64,000 nt of DNA. It comes from Celeribacter sp. PS-C1 (GTDB lineage: Bacteria; Pseudomonadota; Alphaproteobacteria; Rhodobacterales; Rhodobacteraceae). Of the stretch, positions 9,026-18,143 are shown piece after piece (the first letter of the stretch is position 1; every line of letters starts with the position of its first letter). The stretch covers positions 186,001-250,000 of the forward strand of contig NZ_JAHXRW010000004.1 of assembly GCF_019429625.1 (NCBI RefSeq). Reading direction: 5' to 3'. A program made the translations under genes and the position numbers. The notes under the pieces are model-generated. The model had not been told where the DNA came from. It saw only the letters and a program-made list of their open reading frames with translations, and did no database searches.

Positions 9026-10018
9026 ATGGCGATCATTGCTCTGGGCTATCTCGGTGTGCGCTCCGACAAGCTCGACGACTGGTCCGATTTTGCCGGCAAG
9101 CTTTTGGGCATGCAGAAAATCGACCGCGGCGGCAAGGCCGTTGCCTTCCGCATGGACGACAAGGTGCAGCGGCTTCTGGTGTCCGATGAACCCGGCGAAA
9201 CGCTGGCGTTTCTGGGCTTTGAAGTAGCCGCGAAAGACGATCTGCAACTCTACGCCGGGCGTTTGGACGCAGCAGGCGTCAAGGTCACGCTGGGGTCCAA
9301 AGAGCTGTGCGACCGGCGCTTTGTCGAGGGGCTGATCTGGTTCGAAGACCCGGGCGGCAACCGCGTCGAGCTTTTCTACAACCCGATGATCGCCTCTGAT
9401 CCCTTCGTGCCGGGCCGTCCGATTGATGGGTTCAACACCGGCCCTCTGGGCATGGGTCACGCGGTTTTGCACGTCAAAGACATCGACGTGATGATGCCGT
9501 TTTACCGCGACCTCTTGGACTTTCACGTATCCGATTACGGTCTCGAACCCTACGGCCTCTATTTCTTCCACCTGAACGACCGGCACCACAGCTTTGCCAT
9601 GGTCGGCTCCGGTCAGCTCGGGTTCCATCACTTCATGGTCGAGTTTCAGAACCTCGACGATCTGGGCCAGGGCTATGACCTCGCCCAGATGGACGAGGGC
9701 CGCGTCGCCTATACGCTCGGGCGGCACACCAACGATTACATGACGTCCTATTACGCCCATTCGCCGTCGGGCTTTTTTGTCGAAAACGGCTGGGGCGGGC
9801 GGTTGATCGACCCGGAAACATGGGAGCCGCATCAGACCCATGACGGGCCGAGCTTCTGGGGCCACGAGCGGCTTTATCTCGAAGAAGACCAAGGGCGCAA
9901 ACGTTTGCGCGACATGCGCTTGGATGCCGCCGAACGCGGTCGCCGCAGCCCGCCGGTCGCGGAGTGTCCGTGGCTTTACGGCGAGCTTGCCAAAAAGAAT
10001 GCAGCAGGGAGAACATAA
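9026..10018 (+). CDS. Extradiol ring-cleavage dioxygenase (VOC superfamily, BphC/HsaC type)
   Basis: A type I extradiol dioxygenase of 330 aa with two VOC domains (about 1-125 and 138-275), the size of BphC. The Fe(II) ligands can be placed at His145 (GMGHAVLH), His202 (FHHFMVE) and Glu253 (FFVENGWGG). Conserved active-site histidines appear at 187/188 and 234. It should open a catechol ring next to the two hydroxyls (meta cleavage). I chose the ATG at 9026 because GGAGA lies just upstream; the ATG at 9014 has no ribosome site. The hydroxylase follows without a gap. The preferred catechol is not determined by the sequence; substituted dihydroxyphenyl acids are likely. Confidence 0.9.
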   Translation: MAIIALGYLGVRSDKLDDWSDFAGKLLGMQKIDRGGKAVAFRMDDKVQRLLVSDEPGETLAFLGFEVAAKDDLQLYAGRLDAAGVKVTLGSKELCDRRFVEGLIWFEDPGGNRVELFYNPMIASDPFVPGRPIDGFNTGPLGMGHAVLHVKDIDVMMPFYRDLLDFHVSDYGLEPYGLYFFHLNDRHHSFAMVGSGQLGFHHFMVEFQNLDDLGQGYDLAQMDEGRVAYTLGRHTNDYMTSYYAHSPSGFFVENGWGGRLIDPETWEPHQTHDGPSFWGHERLYLEEDQGRKRLRDMRLDAAERGRRSPPVAECPWLYGELAKKNAAGRT

Positions 10019-11524
10019 ATGGAGCATTTTGACGTCGTCATCGTGGGCTACGGTCCTGCGGGCGCCACGCTGGCGCATCTCTTGGGGGCCTGCGGGGTGA
10101 AAACCCTCGTGCTGGAACGCGAGAGCGCACATTACCACCTGCCGCGCGCGGTGCATTTCGACGCCGAAGTCATGCGCGCCTTTCAATGGATCGGCATCGC
10201 GGACGAGATGGCGCCCAAAACCCATCGTCACCCCGGCATGCAATTCGTCGACCGGGACGGCAAGATGCTCCTCGATTGGCCGCGTCCGCAAGGCGAAGGA
10301 CCGCAGGCCTGGAACGCCAACTACCGCTTCCATCAGCCCGATCTTGAAGAGCTTTTGCGCAACCATATGGCGGAGCGCTCCGACGTGACCGTGCGGTCGC
10401 GCTGTGAAGTGTTCAACATCGACGATCAGGGCGACAAGGTCGCGCTACGCTACGAGGATATGACCAAGGGCAAGGTGCATCACGTCACCGCCAACTACGT
10501 CGTCGGCTGCGATGGCGCGCGCTCTCTCGTGCGCCGCTACATCGAGAGCGACATGGAGGATTACGGGTTTCACGAACGCTGGCTCGTGGTCGATGTGATC
10601 CTCAATGAGGACAAGCCGGAACTGGGCGATCATTCGATCCAATATTGCGTACCGGAACGTCCCGCGACCTATGTGCGCACGCCGGGGATGCGGCGGCGGT
10701 GGGAGATCACCGTGCTACCCGAGGAGGCCAGCCACGAGATCGCCAAGCCGGAACGCGTCTGGGAATTGCTGTCCGATTGGCTCAAACCCGAAGAGGCTGA
10801 ACTGGAACGCACCGCCGTTTACACCTTCCATTCGCTCGTCGCCGCAGACTGGCGCGAGGGGCGCCTTTTGCTGGCGGGCGATGCGTGCCACCAGACCCCG
10901 CCCTTTATGGGGCAGGGCATGTGCGCGGGCACCCGCGATGTGGTGAATCTCTATTGGAAACTCGCGCTGATCTGCAAAGGTCTGGTCACGGGCGATGCGG
11001 CGGAGGCGCTGCTCGACACCTATGAAAGCGAGCGCAAACCCAATGCCGCAGAATACATCAAAACCGCCGTGCGGCTGGGCGGGCTGATCAACACGGTCGG
11101 CACCGAGGAGGCGCTGCGCGCCGCCCTGCCCTCCGCCGATGGCTCGGCACGCATGGAAAGCATCGCGCCGCCGATCGGGCCGGGGCTGGGTATCGGCGAC
11201 AAGGCTGGGCGTCTGTTCGGTCAGCCGCGCATGTCGGATGGGAGCCGCATGGACGATGTCTTCCCGCATGCTTTCGTCGTCGTGGCCGAGACCGAGCTGG
11301 CCGGAGGTCTCGCGCTTCCGAAAGGCGTGGGTCTCGTGACGACTGAGAATTCCAACGCCGCCGAACACCTCGCCCGTCTCGGTGCGAAGGCCACCGTTCT
11401 GCGCCCCGACCGTCACACCTTGGGCGGGGCCGACACAAAAGCGGAGCTTGAGACGCTCATTGCCCTCATCCTTCCCAACCCGCTTGAACCCTCTTCTGAA
11501 ACGCAACAACCGGAAATGGCTTAA
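10019..11524 (+). CDS. FAD-dependent aromatic monooxygenase (MhpA/PheA-like hydroxylase)
   Basis: A class A flavoprotein hydroxylase, 501 aa. The dinucleotide-binding motif VGYGPAGAT is at 9-17, the DG motif VVGCDGARSLVRR at 161-173, and the second FAD motif LLLAGDACHQTPPFMGQG at 283-300. The length and the C-terminal extension are close to MhpA, 3-(3-hydroxyphenyl)propionate hydroxylase. It would use NAD(P)H and oxygen to ortho-hydroxylate a phenolic acid, making the catechol opened by the preceding dioxygenase. The start follows the dioxygenase stop directly, with GGGAGAA as ribosome site. MhpA activity itself is not proved; resorcinol or phenol hydroxylases share the fold. Confidence 0.87.
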   Translation: MEHFDVVIVGYGPAGATLAHLLGACGVKTLVLERESAHYHLPRAVHFDAEVMRAFQWIGIADEMAPKTHRHPGMQFVDRDGKMLLDWPRPQGEGPQAWNANYRFHQPDLEELLRNHMAERSDVTVRSRCEVFNIDDQGDKVALRYEDMTKGKVHHVTANYVVGCDGARSLVRRYIESDMEDYGFHERWLVVDVILNEDKPELGDHSIQYCVPERPATYVRTPGMRRRWEITVLPEEASHEIAKPERVWELLSDWLKPEEAELERTAVYTFHSLVAADWREGRLLLAGDACHQTPPFMGQGMCAGTRDVVNLYWKLALICKGLVTGDAAEALLDTYESERKPNAAEYIKTAVRLGGLINTVGTEEALRAALPSADGSARMESIAPPIGPGLGIGDKAGRLFGQPRMSDGSRMDDVFPHAFVVVAETELAGGLALPKGVGLVTTENSNAAEHLARLGAKATVLRPDRHTLGGADTKAELETLIALILPNPLEPSSETQQPEMA

Positions 11525-11527
11525 CCC

Positions 11528-12370
11528 ATGAAACTTTGCTCTTTCACCAAAGACGGCGTGTCCTCCTACGGGCTCGTCACGGACGCTGGTATCGTCGATC
11601 TCGGCAAACGCTTTGACGCACCGACGCTTCGCGATTTTCTGACGACGGAGGATCTGGCCTCTGCCGAGAAATTCGTCTCCGCCGAGGCCGATTACGCCTT
11701 TGACGACGTCAATCACGAACCGGTCATCACCAACCCAGACAAGATCATCTGTGTCGGCCTGAACTATCACGCGCATATCAAAGAGACCGGCCGCGAAGAG
11801 ACCCCGAACCCGGTGCTCTTCGCGCGTTACCAAGGCTCGCAGATCGGTCACAATGAGGCGCTGATCAAGCCGCTCGAATCCGACATGTTCGACTATGAGG
11901 GCGAGGTCGCCGTGATCATCGGCAAGGAAGGCCGCCGTATCTCGGAAGCGGACGCGATGGACTATGTCGCGGGCTATGCGCCCTATAACGACGGCTCCGT
12001 GCGCGACTGGCAGAAGCACACGCATCAGTTCATGCCGGGCAAGACCTTTGCCGGCACCGGTGCCTTCGGCCCGTGGATGACCACCGCCGACGAGATTGAG
12101 GATCACACCAAGATGCGCCTGCAAACGCGCCTCAATGGCGAGACGGTGCAGGACACCACGCTCGACATGCTCGTCTGTTCGATCCCGCGTCTGATCTCCT
12201 ATTGCTCGACCATCCTGCCCTTGTTGCCCGGCGACGTGATCGTCTCCGGCACGCCGGGTGGCGTCGGCGCGCGCCGCACCCCGCCGCTATTCATGAAAGA
12301 CGGCGATGTCTGCGAGGTCGAAGTGTCGGGCGTTGGCATCCTGTCGAACCCGGTGAAGGCGGAAGTCTGA
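11528..12370 (+). CDS. Fumarylacetoacetate hydrolase family protein (FAH fold)
   Basis: A 280-aa enzyme with an N-terminal cap (1-70) and the FAH catalytic domain. Metal ligands are visible as Glu124 and Glu126 (YEGE) and Asp155 (NDGSVRD). The loop GLNYHAHIKE (78-87) and the C-terminal GDVIVSGTPGGVG are characteristic. Family members hydrolyse acylpyruvates or isomerise/decarboxylate ring-fission products. Here it takes the place that a hydrolase such as MhpC or a hydratase such as MhpD has in phenylpropionate operons. It lies 3 bp after the hydroxylase stop. Confidence 0.9.
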   Translation: MKLCSFTKDGVSSYGLVTDAGIVDLGKRFDAPTLRDFLTTEDLASAEKFVSAEADYAFDDVNHEPVITNPDKIICVGLNYHAHIKETGREETPNPVLFARYQGSQIGHNEALIKPLESDMFDYEGEVAVIIGKEGRRISEADAMDYVAGYAPYNDGSVRDWQKHTHQFMPGKTFAGTGAFGPWMTTADEIEDHTKMRLQTRLNGETVQDTTLDMLVCSIPRLISYCSTILPLLPGDVIVSGTPGGVGARRTPPLFMKDGDVCEVEVSGVGILSNPVKAEV

Positions 12371-12414
12371 GCTTCGATCTGGTGCAGAGGCGTGGTGTGT
12401 GAAATGGTTTTCCC

Positions 12415-13218
12415 ATGACCAAAGATCACGCCACGTCGACGCCCCGAAAGGCGCTGTCCAATGGCTCCGTGCGATCCCTCGCGCGGGGTCTCTCCATTCT
12501 GCGCCACGTCAACAAAGTCGGCGAAGCGCGTCCCGGCGAGATTGCGAAGGCTCTGGGCATTCCCCGCCCCACCGTCTACCGCCTTTTGGAAACGCTTGAG
12601 GAATTGGGCTATGTCGCCTTTTCCGCCACTTCGAATTATGTCCGCGTAACACGCTTTGCCGCCGCACTTGGCGACGGTTATGCACTGACCTCTGAGATCA
12701 CTCAGGCCGCAGGCCCGATCTTTGGCGAGTATGCCAAACGCGTGGTCTGGCCTCTCGATCTCAGCGTCTACAACAACGCCGCCATGGTGGTGCAGGAAAC
12801 GACCCACGGCCGCTCGCCTTTGTCCATCGACCGGGGCATGACAGGGTTTCGCATGCCGGTGCTGCGGACCTCTGCGGGACGCGCCTATATGGCCTTTTGC
12901 CCCGACGAGGAACGCAACCTAATCCTCGATCACCTGCGTCGTCTGAACGTCGAGGAAGACCAACCCTATCTCGAAGAGCCGATGCTGTCGCATCTTTTGG
13001 ACGACACCCGCGCCCGCGGTTTTGCCATCCGTGACAGTGGCGAGTTCCGACAGGAGACCGCCTCCATCGCTGTGCCGATCCTGTCGCGTGGCGTGGTGCT
13101 GGGCTGTATTTCCCTGATCTGGATCCGCAGCGCCATGACCACTCGGCGGGCCGCCGAAGACTACGGCGCGCCGCTTCGGGAAATCGCCGAGAAAATCGCC
13201 GCGTCGCTTCCCGACTAG
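12415..13218 (+). CDS. IclR-family transcriptional regulator
   Basis: A 267-aa regulator. The N-terminal winged helix-turn-helix is at about 20-80 (SLARGLSILRHV then PGEIAKALGIPRPTVYRLLETL). The C-terminal IclR effector domain is at about 95-260. Similar proteins (MhpR, PcaR, PobR types) sense the aromatic acid whose pathway they control. It is the last gene of the TRAP/meta-cleavage operon. The palindrome at 5777-5793 upstream of the TRAP genes is its most likely target. Its TAG stop shares the CTAG at 13215-13218 with the stop of the convergent gene. Confidence 0.92.
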   Translation: MTKDHATSTPRKALSNGSVRSLARGLSILRHVNKVGEARPGEIAKALGIPRPTVYRLLETLEELGYVAFSATSNYVRVTRFAAALGDGYALTSEITQAAGPIFGEYAKRVVWPLDLSVYNNAAMVVQETTHGRSPLSIDRGMTGFRMPVLRTSAGRAYMAFCPDEERNLILDHLRRLNVEEDQPYLEEPMLSHLLDDTRARGFAIRDSGEFRQETASIAVPILSRGVVLGCISLIWIRSAMTTRRAAEDYGAPLREIAEKIAASLPD

Positions 13219-13772
13219 AGCGGGTTGTCCTCCATCTCGCGAGCAATCCGGTCATCCAGTGGCACCTCATAGGTCATCAGGATCGTGCCCAATACGGTAT
13301 AAAACCCGACCGTGGCGATGATGTCGAAGACGGCCTTTTGCCCGAAGACCTCCGCCAGCCGACGCTCCAGCGCGGGGGGAAGTTTCTGGTGGTCAATGAT
13401 GGCATCCACCGCCTGCACCAAAAGCGCATCCTCGCCTTCGGGCGTGGCCAGAACCGCCTTGATCCGGTCATCCCCCATGCCAAGCGCGCGCGCACGAGAC
13501 ACGTGATGCGCCCATTCATAAGACGAGCCAAGCCGCACACCGGTGCGCAGGATCACGATCTCCGAATTCTGGGCCCCGAGCGTGCTGTCCTTGACGAGAT
13601 GCTGGCGCAACGGCGCCCAAGCCCGCAGGAGCTCCGGGTGATGCGCCATGGTGCGATAGACGTTGAGCGCGCCCGCAAACCCCGCGCGCAACTCTGCGAT
13701 CTCTTCAGGCCAGACGTCATCCGTCAGAGGCGCGATGGGCTCGGGAGTTTTATCGGGCGCGGTGCGTGTCAT
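13215..13772 (-). CDS. Carboxymuconolactone decarboxylase (CMD) family protein
   Basis: An all-alpha CMD/AhpD-fold protein, 185 aa from the ATG at 13772, which has an AAGGAAGAG ribosome site. The active-site-like pattern is Glu71 (NSEIVILR) with Tyr85, Trp87 and His90 (YEWAHH). The CxxC of AhpD-type peroxidase partners is missing, so a lyase or decarboxylase role is more likely than thiol chemistry. It converges on the IclR gene and shares its stop-codon palindrome. CMD proteins often accompany aromatic catabolism, but the reaction here is unknown. Confidence 0.82.
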   Translation of the reverse strand: MTRTAPDKTPEPIAPLTDDVWPEEIAELRAGFAGALNVYRTMAHHPELLRAWAPLRQHLVKDSTLGAQNSEIVILRTGVRLGSSYEWAHHVSRARALGMGDDRIKAVLATPEGEDALLVQAVDAIIDHQKLPPALERRLAEVFGQKAVFDIIATVGFYTVLGTILMTYEVPLDDRIAREMEDNPL

Positions 13773-13920
13773 CTGCTCTTCCTTTTGTTGCGAGAAAGCC
13801 TTGGAAACGTCTTTAGACCAAATGTCTTTTCTCAAATGTCCGCACAATGGACGCCACCCACGCAGGAGATGCGCGCGCAGACCCATTCTGGTCTGATGGC
13901 GACACTCGCAGGAGGGCGTC

Positions 13921-14505
13921 ATGAAATTCTATCACTCACCCGGCTCATGTTCCGAGGGAATTCTGCTTTTGCTCGCGGCCTGCGGCGCCGAATACGAGTT
14001 GATCGTCACTGATCTCAAGTCCGGCGCGCATCGCGATCCGGCCTACCTCGCGATTAATCCGAAAGGCAAAGTCCCCGCGCTCGGGCTCACTGACGGCACG
14101 GTGCTCACCGAATGGCCCGTCATCGCCTATTGGCTGGCCAAAGCCTATCCGGACGCCGGGCTGTTGCCGTCAGGTTTGGCGGAAGAGGTGAAGGTCATGG
14201 CGCTGACCGAACATATCGTCTCGGGCCTCCACATGAGGGGCTCGGTGTTTGCCATGATGCCACAGAAATTCCTGCCCGACATGACGGCACAAGCCGAATT
14301 GCGGCGCTATGGGCAAGAGATCGTGCGTGAGGGCTTCGACGTGTTGGCCGAGCAGCTTGGCGACAAGGAGCACCTCTTTGGCGCGTTCTCTATCGCCGAT
14401 GCCGCCGCATATTATCTCATCTCATGGAAAGAGCGGATCGGGATCGAGCCGCCGGCGGTGCTCGAAAGCTACCACCAGCGGCTCACGTCCATTTCTCCGA
14501 TCTGA
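13921..14505 (+). CDS. Glutathione S-transferase (beta-class-like)
   Basis: A 194-aa GST. The N-terminal thioredoxin fold (1-76) has Cys10 in SPGSC, the position of the catalytic Cys of beta-class GSTs, and the cis-Pro site KVPAL. The all-helical domain follows (about 85-190). Strong ribosome site AGGAGGGCG before the start. It is divergent from the CMD gene. In aromatic clusters such GSTs can isomerise maleyl-type ring-cleavage products or detoxify electrophiles. Neither role can be chosen from the sequence. Confidence 0.85.
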   Translation: MKFYHSPGSCSEGILLLLAACGAEYELIVTDLKSGAHRDPAYLAINPKGKVPALGLTDGTVLTEWPVIAYWLAKAYPDAGLLPSGLAEEVKVMALTEHIVSGLHMRGSVFAMMPQKFLPDMTAQAELRRYGQEIVREGFDVLAEQLGDKEHLFGAFSIADAAAYYLISWKERIGIEPPAVLESYHQRLTSISPI

Positions 14506-14516
14506 TCGATGTCGGT

Positions 14517-15554
14517 TCAGGTCTCCGAGCGCGTGTTGAAACGCAGGGATGAGAAAAATGACAGCGCAATGATCGTGGCACCGAGCAGGCCAGTCACGAC
14601 CTCCGAAATATGCACCACGCTTTGCGCAAACATGATGATCGCAAGCGCGAGGATGGAATAGAAGGCCCCATGCTCGAGAAAGCGGAACTGGTTGAGGGTT
14701 TCTTTCTCTACCAGCATGATCGTCATGGAACGCACATACATCGCGCCGATCCCAAGGCCTATGGCGATCAGGAACAGGTTGTTGGTGAGGGCAAAAGCGC
14801 CAATCACGCCATCGAAGCTGAACGAGGCGTCGAGCACTTCGAGATAGAGAAAGGCACCCAGCCCCCCTGCCCGTGCAGCGCTTTGAATCTCAGATTCTGC
14901 GTCCAGAACATGGCTGAGCGTCTCGACGCACATAAACACCACCAGCCCCATGATCGCCGCTTTGAAAAAGGTTGCCTGATCTTCCGTGCCCAAAAACAGC
15001 CCGAAGCCAAGCACCAACAAAAGCACCGTGCCATAGGTGACGCCCTTGATCGTGCCCATCGAGCGCAGCTTGCGTTCGATGCGGTGAATCCAGTCGATTT
15101 CCTTGGCCTCGTCCATAAAGAACGACAAAGCCACCATGCCGAGGAACGCGCCACCGAAGGCCGCGATGGAGAGGTGACTCTCTGACATGATGCGGGCGTA
15201 TTCCTGCGGCTCACTAACCGACAGGCGCAAGGCCTCAATCGGTCCAACCCGCGCCGCGATCGCCACGATGGCCAAAGGAAAAATGATCCGCATGCCAAAG
15301 ACGGCAATCAGGATACCCCAAGTCAGAAACCTTTGCCGCCAGACGGGCGTCATGGTCTTGAGCTTGTTCGCGTTGACGATGGCGTTGTCGAAGGACAACG
15401 AAATCTCCAAAACGGCAAGAACGGTCCCGATCAACAGAAATGACAGGGCCGCGCTGAGCGTGCCGTCGAACCGGTAGCCAAGCCAAAAGGTCGCCATGAG
15501 GCCCAAGACGGTCACGAGGATCGCCCATTTGAAATAGTGAAGTAGCGTTTTCAT
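14517..15554 (-). CDS. DUF475 family integral membrane protein (TerC-like)
   Basis: A polytopic membrane protein, 345 aa, with about nine hydrophobic segments. The intramembrane acidic motif LEISLSFDNAIVNANK, with its mirror LDASFSFDGVIGAF in the second half, marks the DUF475/TerC group, in which buried Asp residues are thought to handle metal ions. The start at 15554 is preceded by GAGAGGACG; a longer reading frame lacks any ribosome site. It stands alone between the GST gene and the ABC ATPase gene, and its role is unknown beyond a likely link to metal or tellurite tolerance. Confidence 0.85.
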   Translation of the reverse strand: MKTLLHYFKWAILVTVLGLMATFWLGYRFDGTLSAALSFLLIGTVLAVLEISLSFDNAIVNANKLKTMTPVWRQRFLTWGILIAVFGMRIIFPLAIVAIAARVGPIEALRLSVSEPQEYARIMSESHLSIAAFGGAFLGMVALSFFMDEAKEIDWIHRIERKLRSMGTIKGVTYGTVLLLVLGFGLFLGTEDQATFFKAAIMGLVVFMCVETLSHVLDAESEIQSAARAGGLGAFLYLEVLDASFSFDGVIGAFALTNNLFLIAIGLGIGAMYVRSMTIMLVEKETLNQFRFLEHGAFYSILALAIIMFAQSVVHISEVVTGLLGATIIALSFFSSLRFNTRSET

Positions 15555-15576
15555 ATCGTCCTCTCGGAAAATCGTC

Positions 15577-17199
15577 TCAGGCGCCAGCAAGAGCCAGACG
15601 CGCGCGGCGGCGTTCGGCCTGAACATCGGGATCGGAATCGAGCCCCGCGGCCAGAAGCCGTTGCGTGTATCCCTGTTTGGGGTCTTCGAAAATCTGGCGC
15701 ACCGCCCCCTGTTCCACGATCTCGCCACGCTTCATGACAAGCACGCGATCCGCGAAATCGCGCACCACCGGCAGGTCATGGGCGATGAAGATAAACGCGA
15801 TGCCAAGACGGTCCCGCAGTTCGCCCAACAGCGCGATCACCTGCGCCTGAATGGACACATCAAGCGCGGAGACCGCCTCGTCACAGATGATCAGATCAGG
15901 TTCGAGCGCCAAGGCCCGCGCAATCGCGATCCGCTGACGTTGCCCGCCGGAGAATTGATGCGGATAGCGCAGCGCGTGCTCTGGCTGAAGCCCGACCTGT
16001 TCGAGCAATTCCTCGACGCGGCCGCGCCATTTCGCCTTCGGCAGAATGTCGGGATGGATCACCCAAGCCTCGGAAATGATGTCGTAAACCGACATATGCG
16101 GATTGAGGGATTGGGTCGGGTCTTGGAACACCATCTGCAACTGACGCCGCAGCTTGCCCATCTCTTTCGGAGATTTCGTGAGAATATCCTCGCCCTTCCA
16201 CGCGACAGTGCCGCCCGAGGCCTCCTCCAAGCGCAGCATGAGCCGCGCAATCGTGGATTTTCCGGAGCCGGATTCCCCCACAACGGCTAGCGTTTCGCCG
16301 GCGTAGAGATCGAAATTCGCATCCTTGAGCGCGTGAAATTGGCCGTAGTTCTTTTTCAGCCCCCTGACTTCAAGGATCGGCGCCTCGCGCTGCGTGCCAT
16401 CGCGCATCTCGCCCTTTCCGGGGGCAGCGGCCAAAAGCTTGCGCGTATAGGGGTGCTGTGCGTTGTGATAAAGCTCGCGCGGAGTGCCACTTTCGACGAT
16501 CCGTCCGCCTTCCATCACCACCGCGCGGTCGGCGGACTCTGCGACGACGCCCAGATCATGGGTGATCAGCAAAAGCCCCATGCCCGTCTCTTCCTGCAAT
16601 TCCTCCAGCAGAGACAGAACCTCGGCCTGCACCGTCACATCAAGTGCTGTGGTAGGCTCATCCGCGATGAGAATATCAGGCTTGAGCACCAGCGCCATGG
16701 CAATCATCAGGCGTTGGCGCTGACCGCCCGAGAACTCATGCGGATACTTGCCCATCGAGTCCTTGGCATTCGGGATGCCGACACGTTCCATCAACTGCAG
16801 CGCACGCTCGTAGGCCTCGGTTTTGGAGCGCCCATGCGCCATCGCCGTTTCCGCGATCTGCCAACCGACCGGATAGACCGGGTTGAGATGGCCCAGCGGG
16901 TCTTGGAAAATCATCGAAATGCGTTTTCCGTTGAGGCGACGCCGGTCCTCTTCTGAGGCTTTCAACAGGTCCATCCCGTCGAACAGGATTTCCCCGCTGG
17001 TGATCTCGCCGGGCGGCATGTCGATCAAGTTCATGATCGCAGAGGCCGACACCGATTTGCCTGATCCGCTTTCGCCGAGGATCGCGAGGGTTTCGCCACG
17101 GTCCAGATGCCAGGAAATGCCGTTCACCGCGTTAACCATGCCGTTGACGGTGTGAAACCGGACGGAAAGATCACGGACTTCGAGAAGATGATCAGCCAT
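15577..17199 (-). CDS. Dipeptide/oligopeptide-type ABC transporter, fused dual ATPase (DppDF/GsiA-like)
   Basis: Both ATPase halves of a peptide/nickel-type importer in one 540-aa chain. The first half has Walker A GESGSGKS at 42-49, signature FSGGQRQR at about 156-163 and Walker B near ILIADEP. The second half has Walker A GESGSGKS at about 308-315 and its own FSGGQRQR. The linker near 255-275 holds the [10 protein letters not shown] peptide typical of DppD/OppD C-termini. The start at 17199 overlaps the upstream permease gene by 8 bp. It is the last gene of the operon that starts with the binding protein at 20626. Confidence 0.93.
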   Translation of the reverse strand: MADHLLEVRDLSVRFHTVNGMVNAVNGISWHLDRGETLAILGESGSGKSVSASAIMNLIDMPPGEITSGEILFDGMDLLKASEEDRRRLNGKRISMIFQDPLGHLNPVYPVGWQIAETAMAHGRSKTEAYERALQLMERVGIPNAKDSMGKYPHEFSGGQRQRLMIAMALVLKPDILIADEPTTALDVTVQAEVLSLLEELQEETGMGLLLITHDLGVVAESADRAVVMEGGRIVESGTPRELYHNAQHPYTRKLLAAAPGKGEMRDGTQREAPILEVRGLKKNYGQFHALKDANFDLYAGETLAVVGESGSGKSTIARLMLRLEEASGGTVAWKGEDILTKSPKEMGKLRRQLQMVFQDPTQSLNPHMSVYDIISEAWVIHPDILPKAKWRGRVEELLEQVGLQPEHALRYPHQFSGGQRQRIAIARALALEPDLIICDEAVSALDVSIQAQVIALLGELRDRLGIAFIFIAHDLPVVRDFADRVLVMKRGEIVEQGAVRQIFEDPKQGYTQRLLAAGLDSDPDVQAERRRARLALAGA

Positions 17200-18133
17200 T
17201 CTTTTTTCCTCCGACTTCGAGGCGCCAGCGTTGCGTCGGATTGAGCGCGACACGCATCCAGCTTGACAGCAGATTGAGGGACATGGTGGTCAGGATGATC
17301 GCCAGACCCGGCCAGAACGCCAGCCACCACGCGTTGGTGAGATACTGCCGCCCCTGGCTCACCATGAGACCCCAGGTGATCTCAGGGGCCTGAATGCCGA
17401 TCCCGAGGAAAGACAGAGCGGATTCAGCCAGCATGACAAAGGCGAAATCGAGCGTCGCGATGGTCAAGAGCGTGGGCAGGATCACCGGCAGAATATGTTT
17501 GAACACGATCCGGCGGTGCGAGGCCCCCATGACCTTGGCGGCCTGAACGAACATCCGCTCACGGACCTCCAAAACTTCGGCACGCGTTGTCCGCAGGTAG
17601 ATCGGGATGCGCGTGATCGCGAGCACGAGCACGAGGTTTCCGATCGACGGCTCCAGCATATAGAGCACGATCACGGCCAAAAGCAGCGAGGGAAAGGACA
17701 TGATCACGTCAGCCAGACGCATGATCACCTCGCCCGTCCAGCGCCCGGCATAGCCCGCGATTAACCCGAGGGTTGACCCGACCACGAGAGACCCAAGCAC
17801 CGCGCCCGCCGCGATCACCATGGTGTTCTGCGAGGCGACAATGATCCGGGCCAGCAACGGCCGCCCCAATGCATCCCCGCCGAGAATGTAGAAAAACCCG
17901 CGCGTCAGCTCAAACGGCGGCGCATTGCGCGCCCGCAGGTTGGTTTTCGCGGCCATCTCTTCGAGAAACATCGGTCCGAAGATGGCAGACAACAACACGA
18001 CCAACAAAAACAGGATCGCGACAAAGGCCAGTTTGTCAGCCCAAAGCATGCGCAGAACGCGGCGCAGGCCGGTCGACCCTTTGGGCGCGATGACGGGCGT
18101 GGTGGTGGCGGTATCGGTGGTGGTCTCGCTCAT
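17192..18133 (-). CDS. ABC transporter permease, DppC-like
   Basis: The second permease (313 aa) of the peptide-type importer. A hydrophilic N-terminus of about 30 residues is followed by six membrane segments. The permease signature (EVLEVRERMFVQAAKVMGAS then HILPVILP) lies in the C-terminal half. The ATG at 18133 follows a GGAGGG ribosome site. It overlaps the fused ATPase gene by 8 bp and starts 10 bp after the DppB-like gene. It pairs with DppB to form the pore. Confidence 0.92.
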   Translation of the reverse strand: MSETTTDTATTTPVIAPKGSTGLRRVLRMLWADKLAFVAILFLLVVLLSAIFGPMFLEEMAAKTNLRARNAPPFELTRGFFYILGGDALGRPLLARIIVASQNTMVIAAGAVLGSLVVGSTLGLIAGYAGRWTGEVIMRLADVIMSFPSLLLAVIVLYMLEPSIGNLVLVLAITRIPIYLRTTRAEVLEVRERMFVQAAKVMGASHRRIVFKHILPVILPTLLTIATLDFAFVMLAESALSFLGIGIQAPEITWGLMVSQGRQYLTNAWWLAFWPGLAIILTTMSLNLLSSWMRVALNPTQRWRLEVGGKKNG

Positions 18134-18143
18134 GCGTCCCTCC

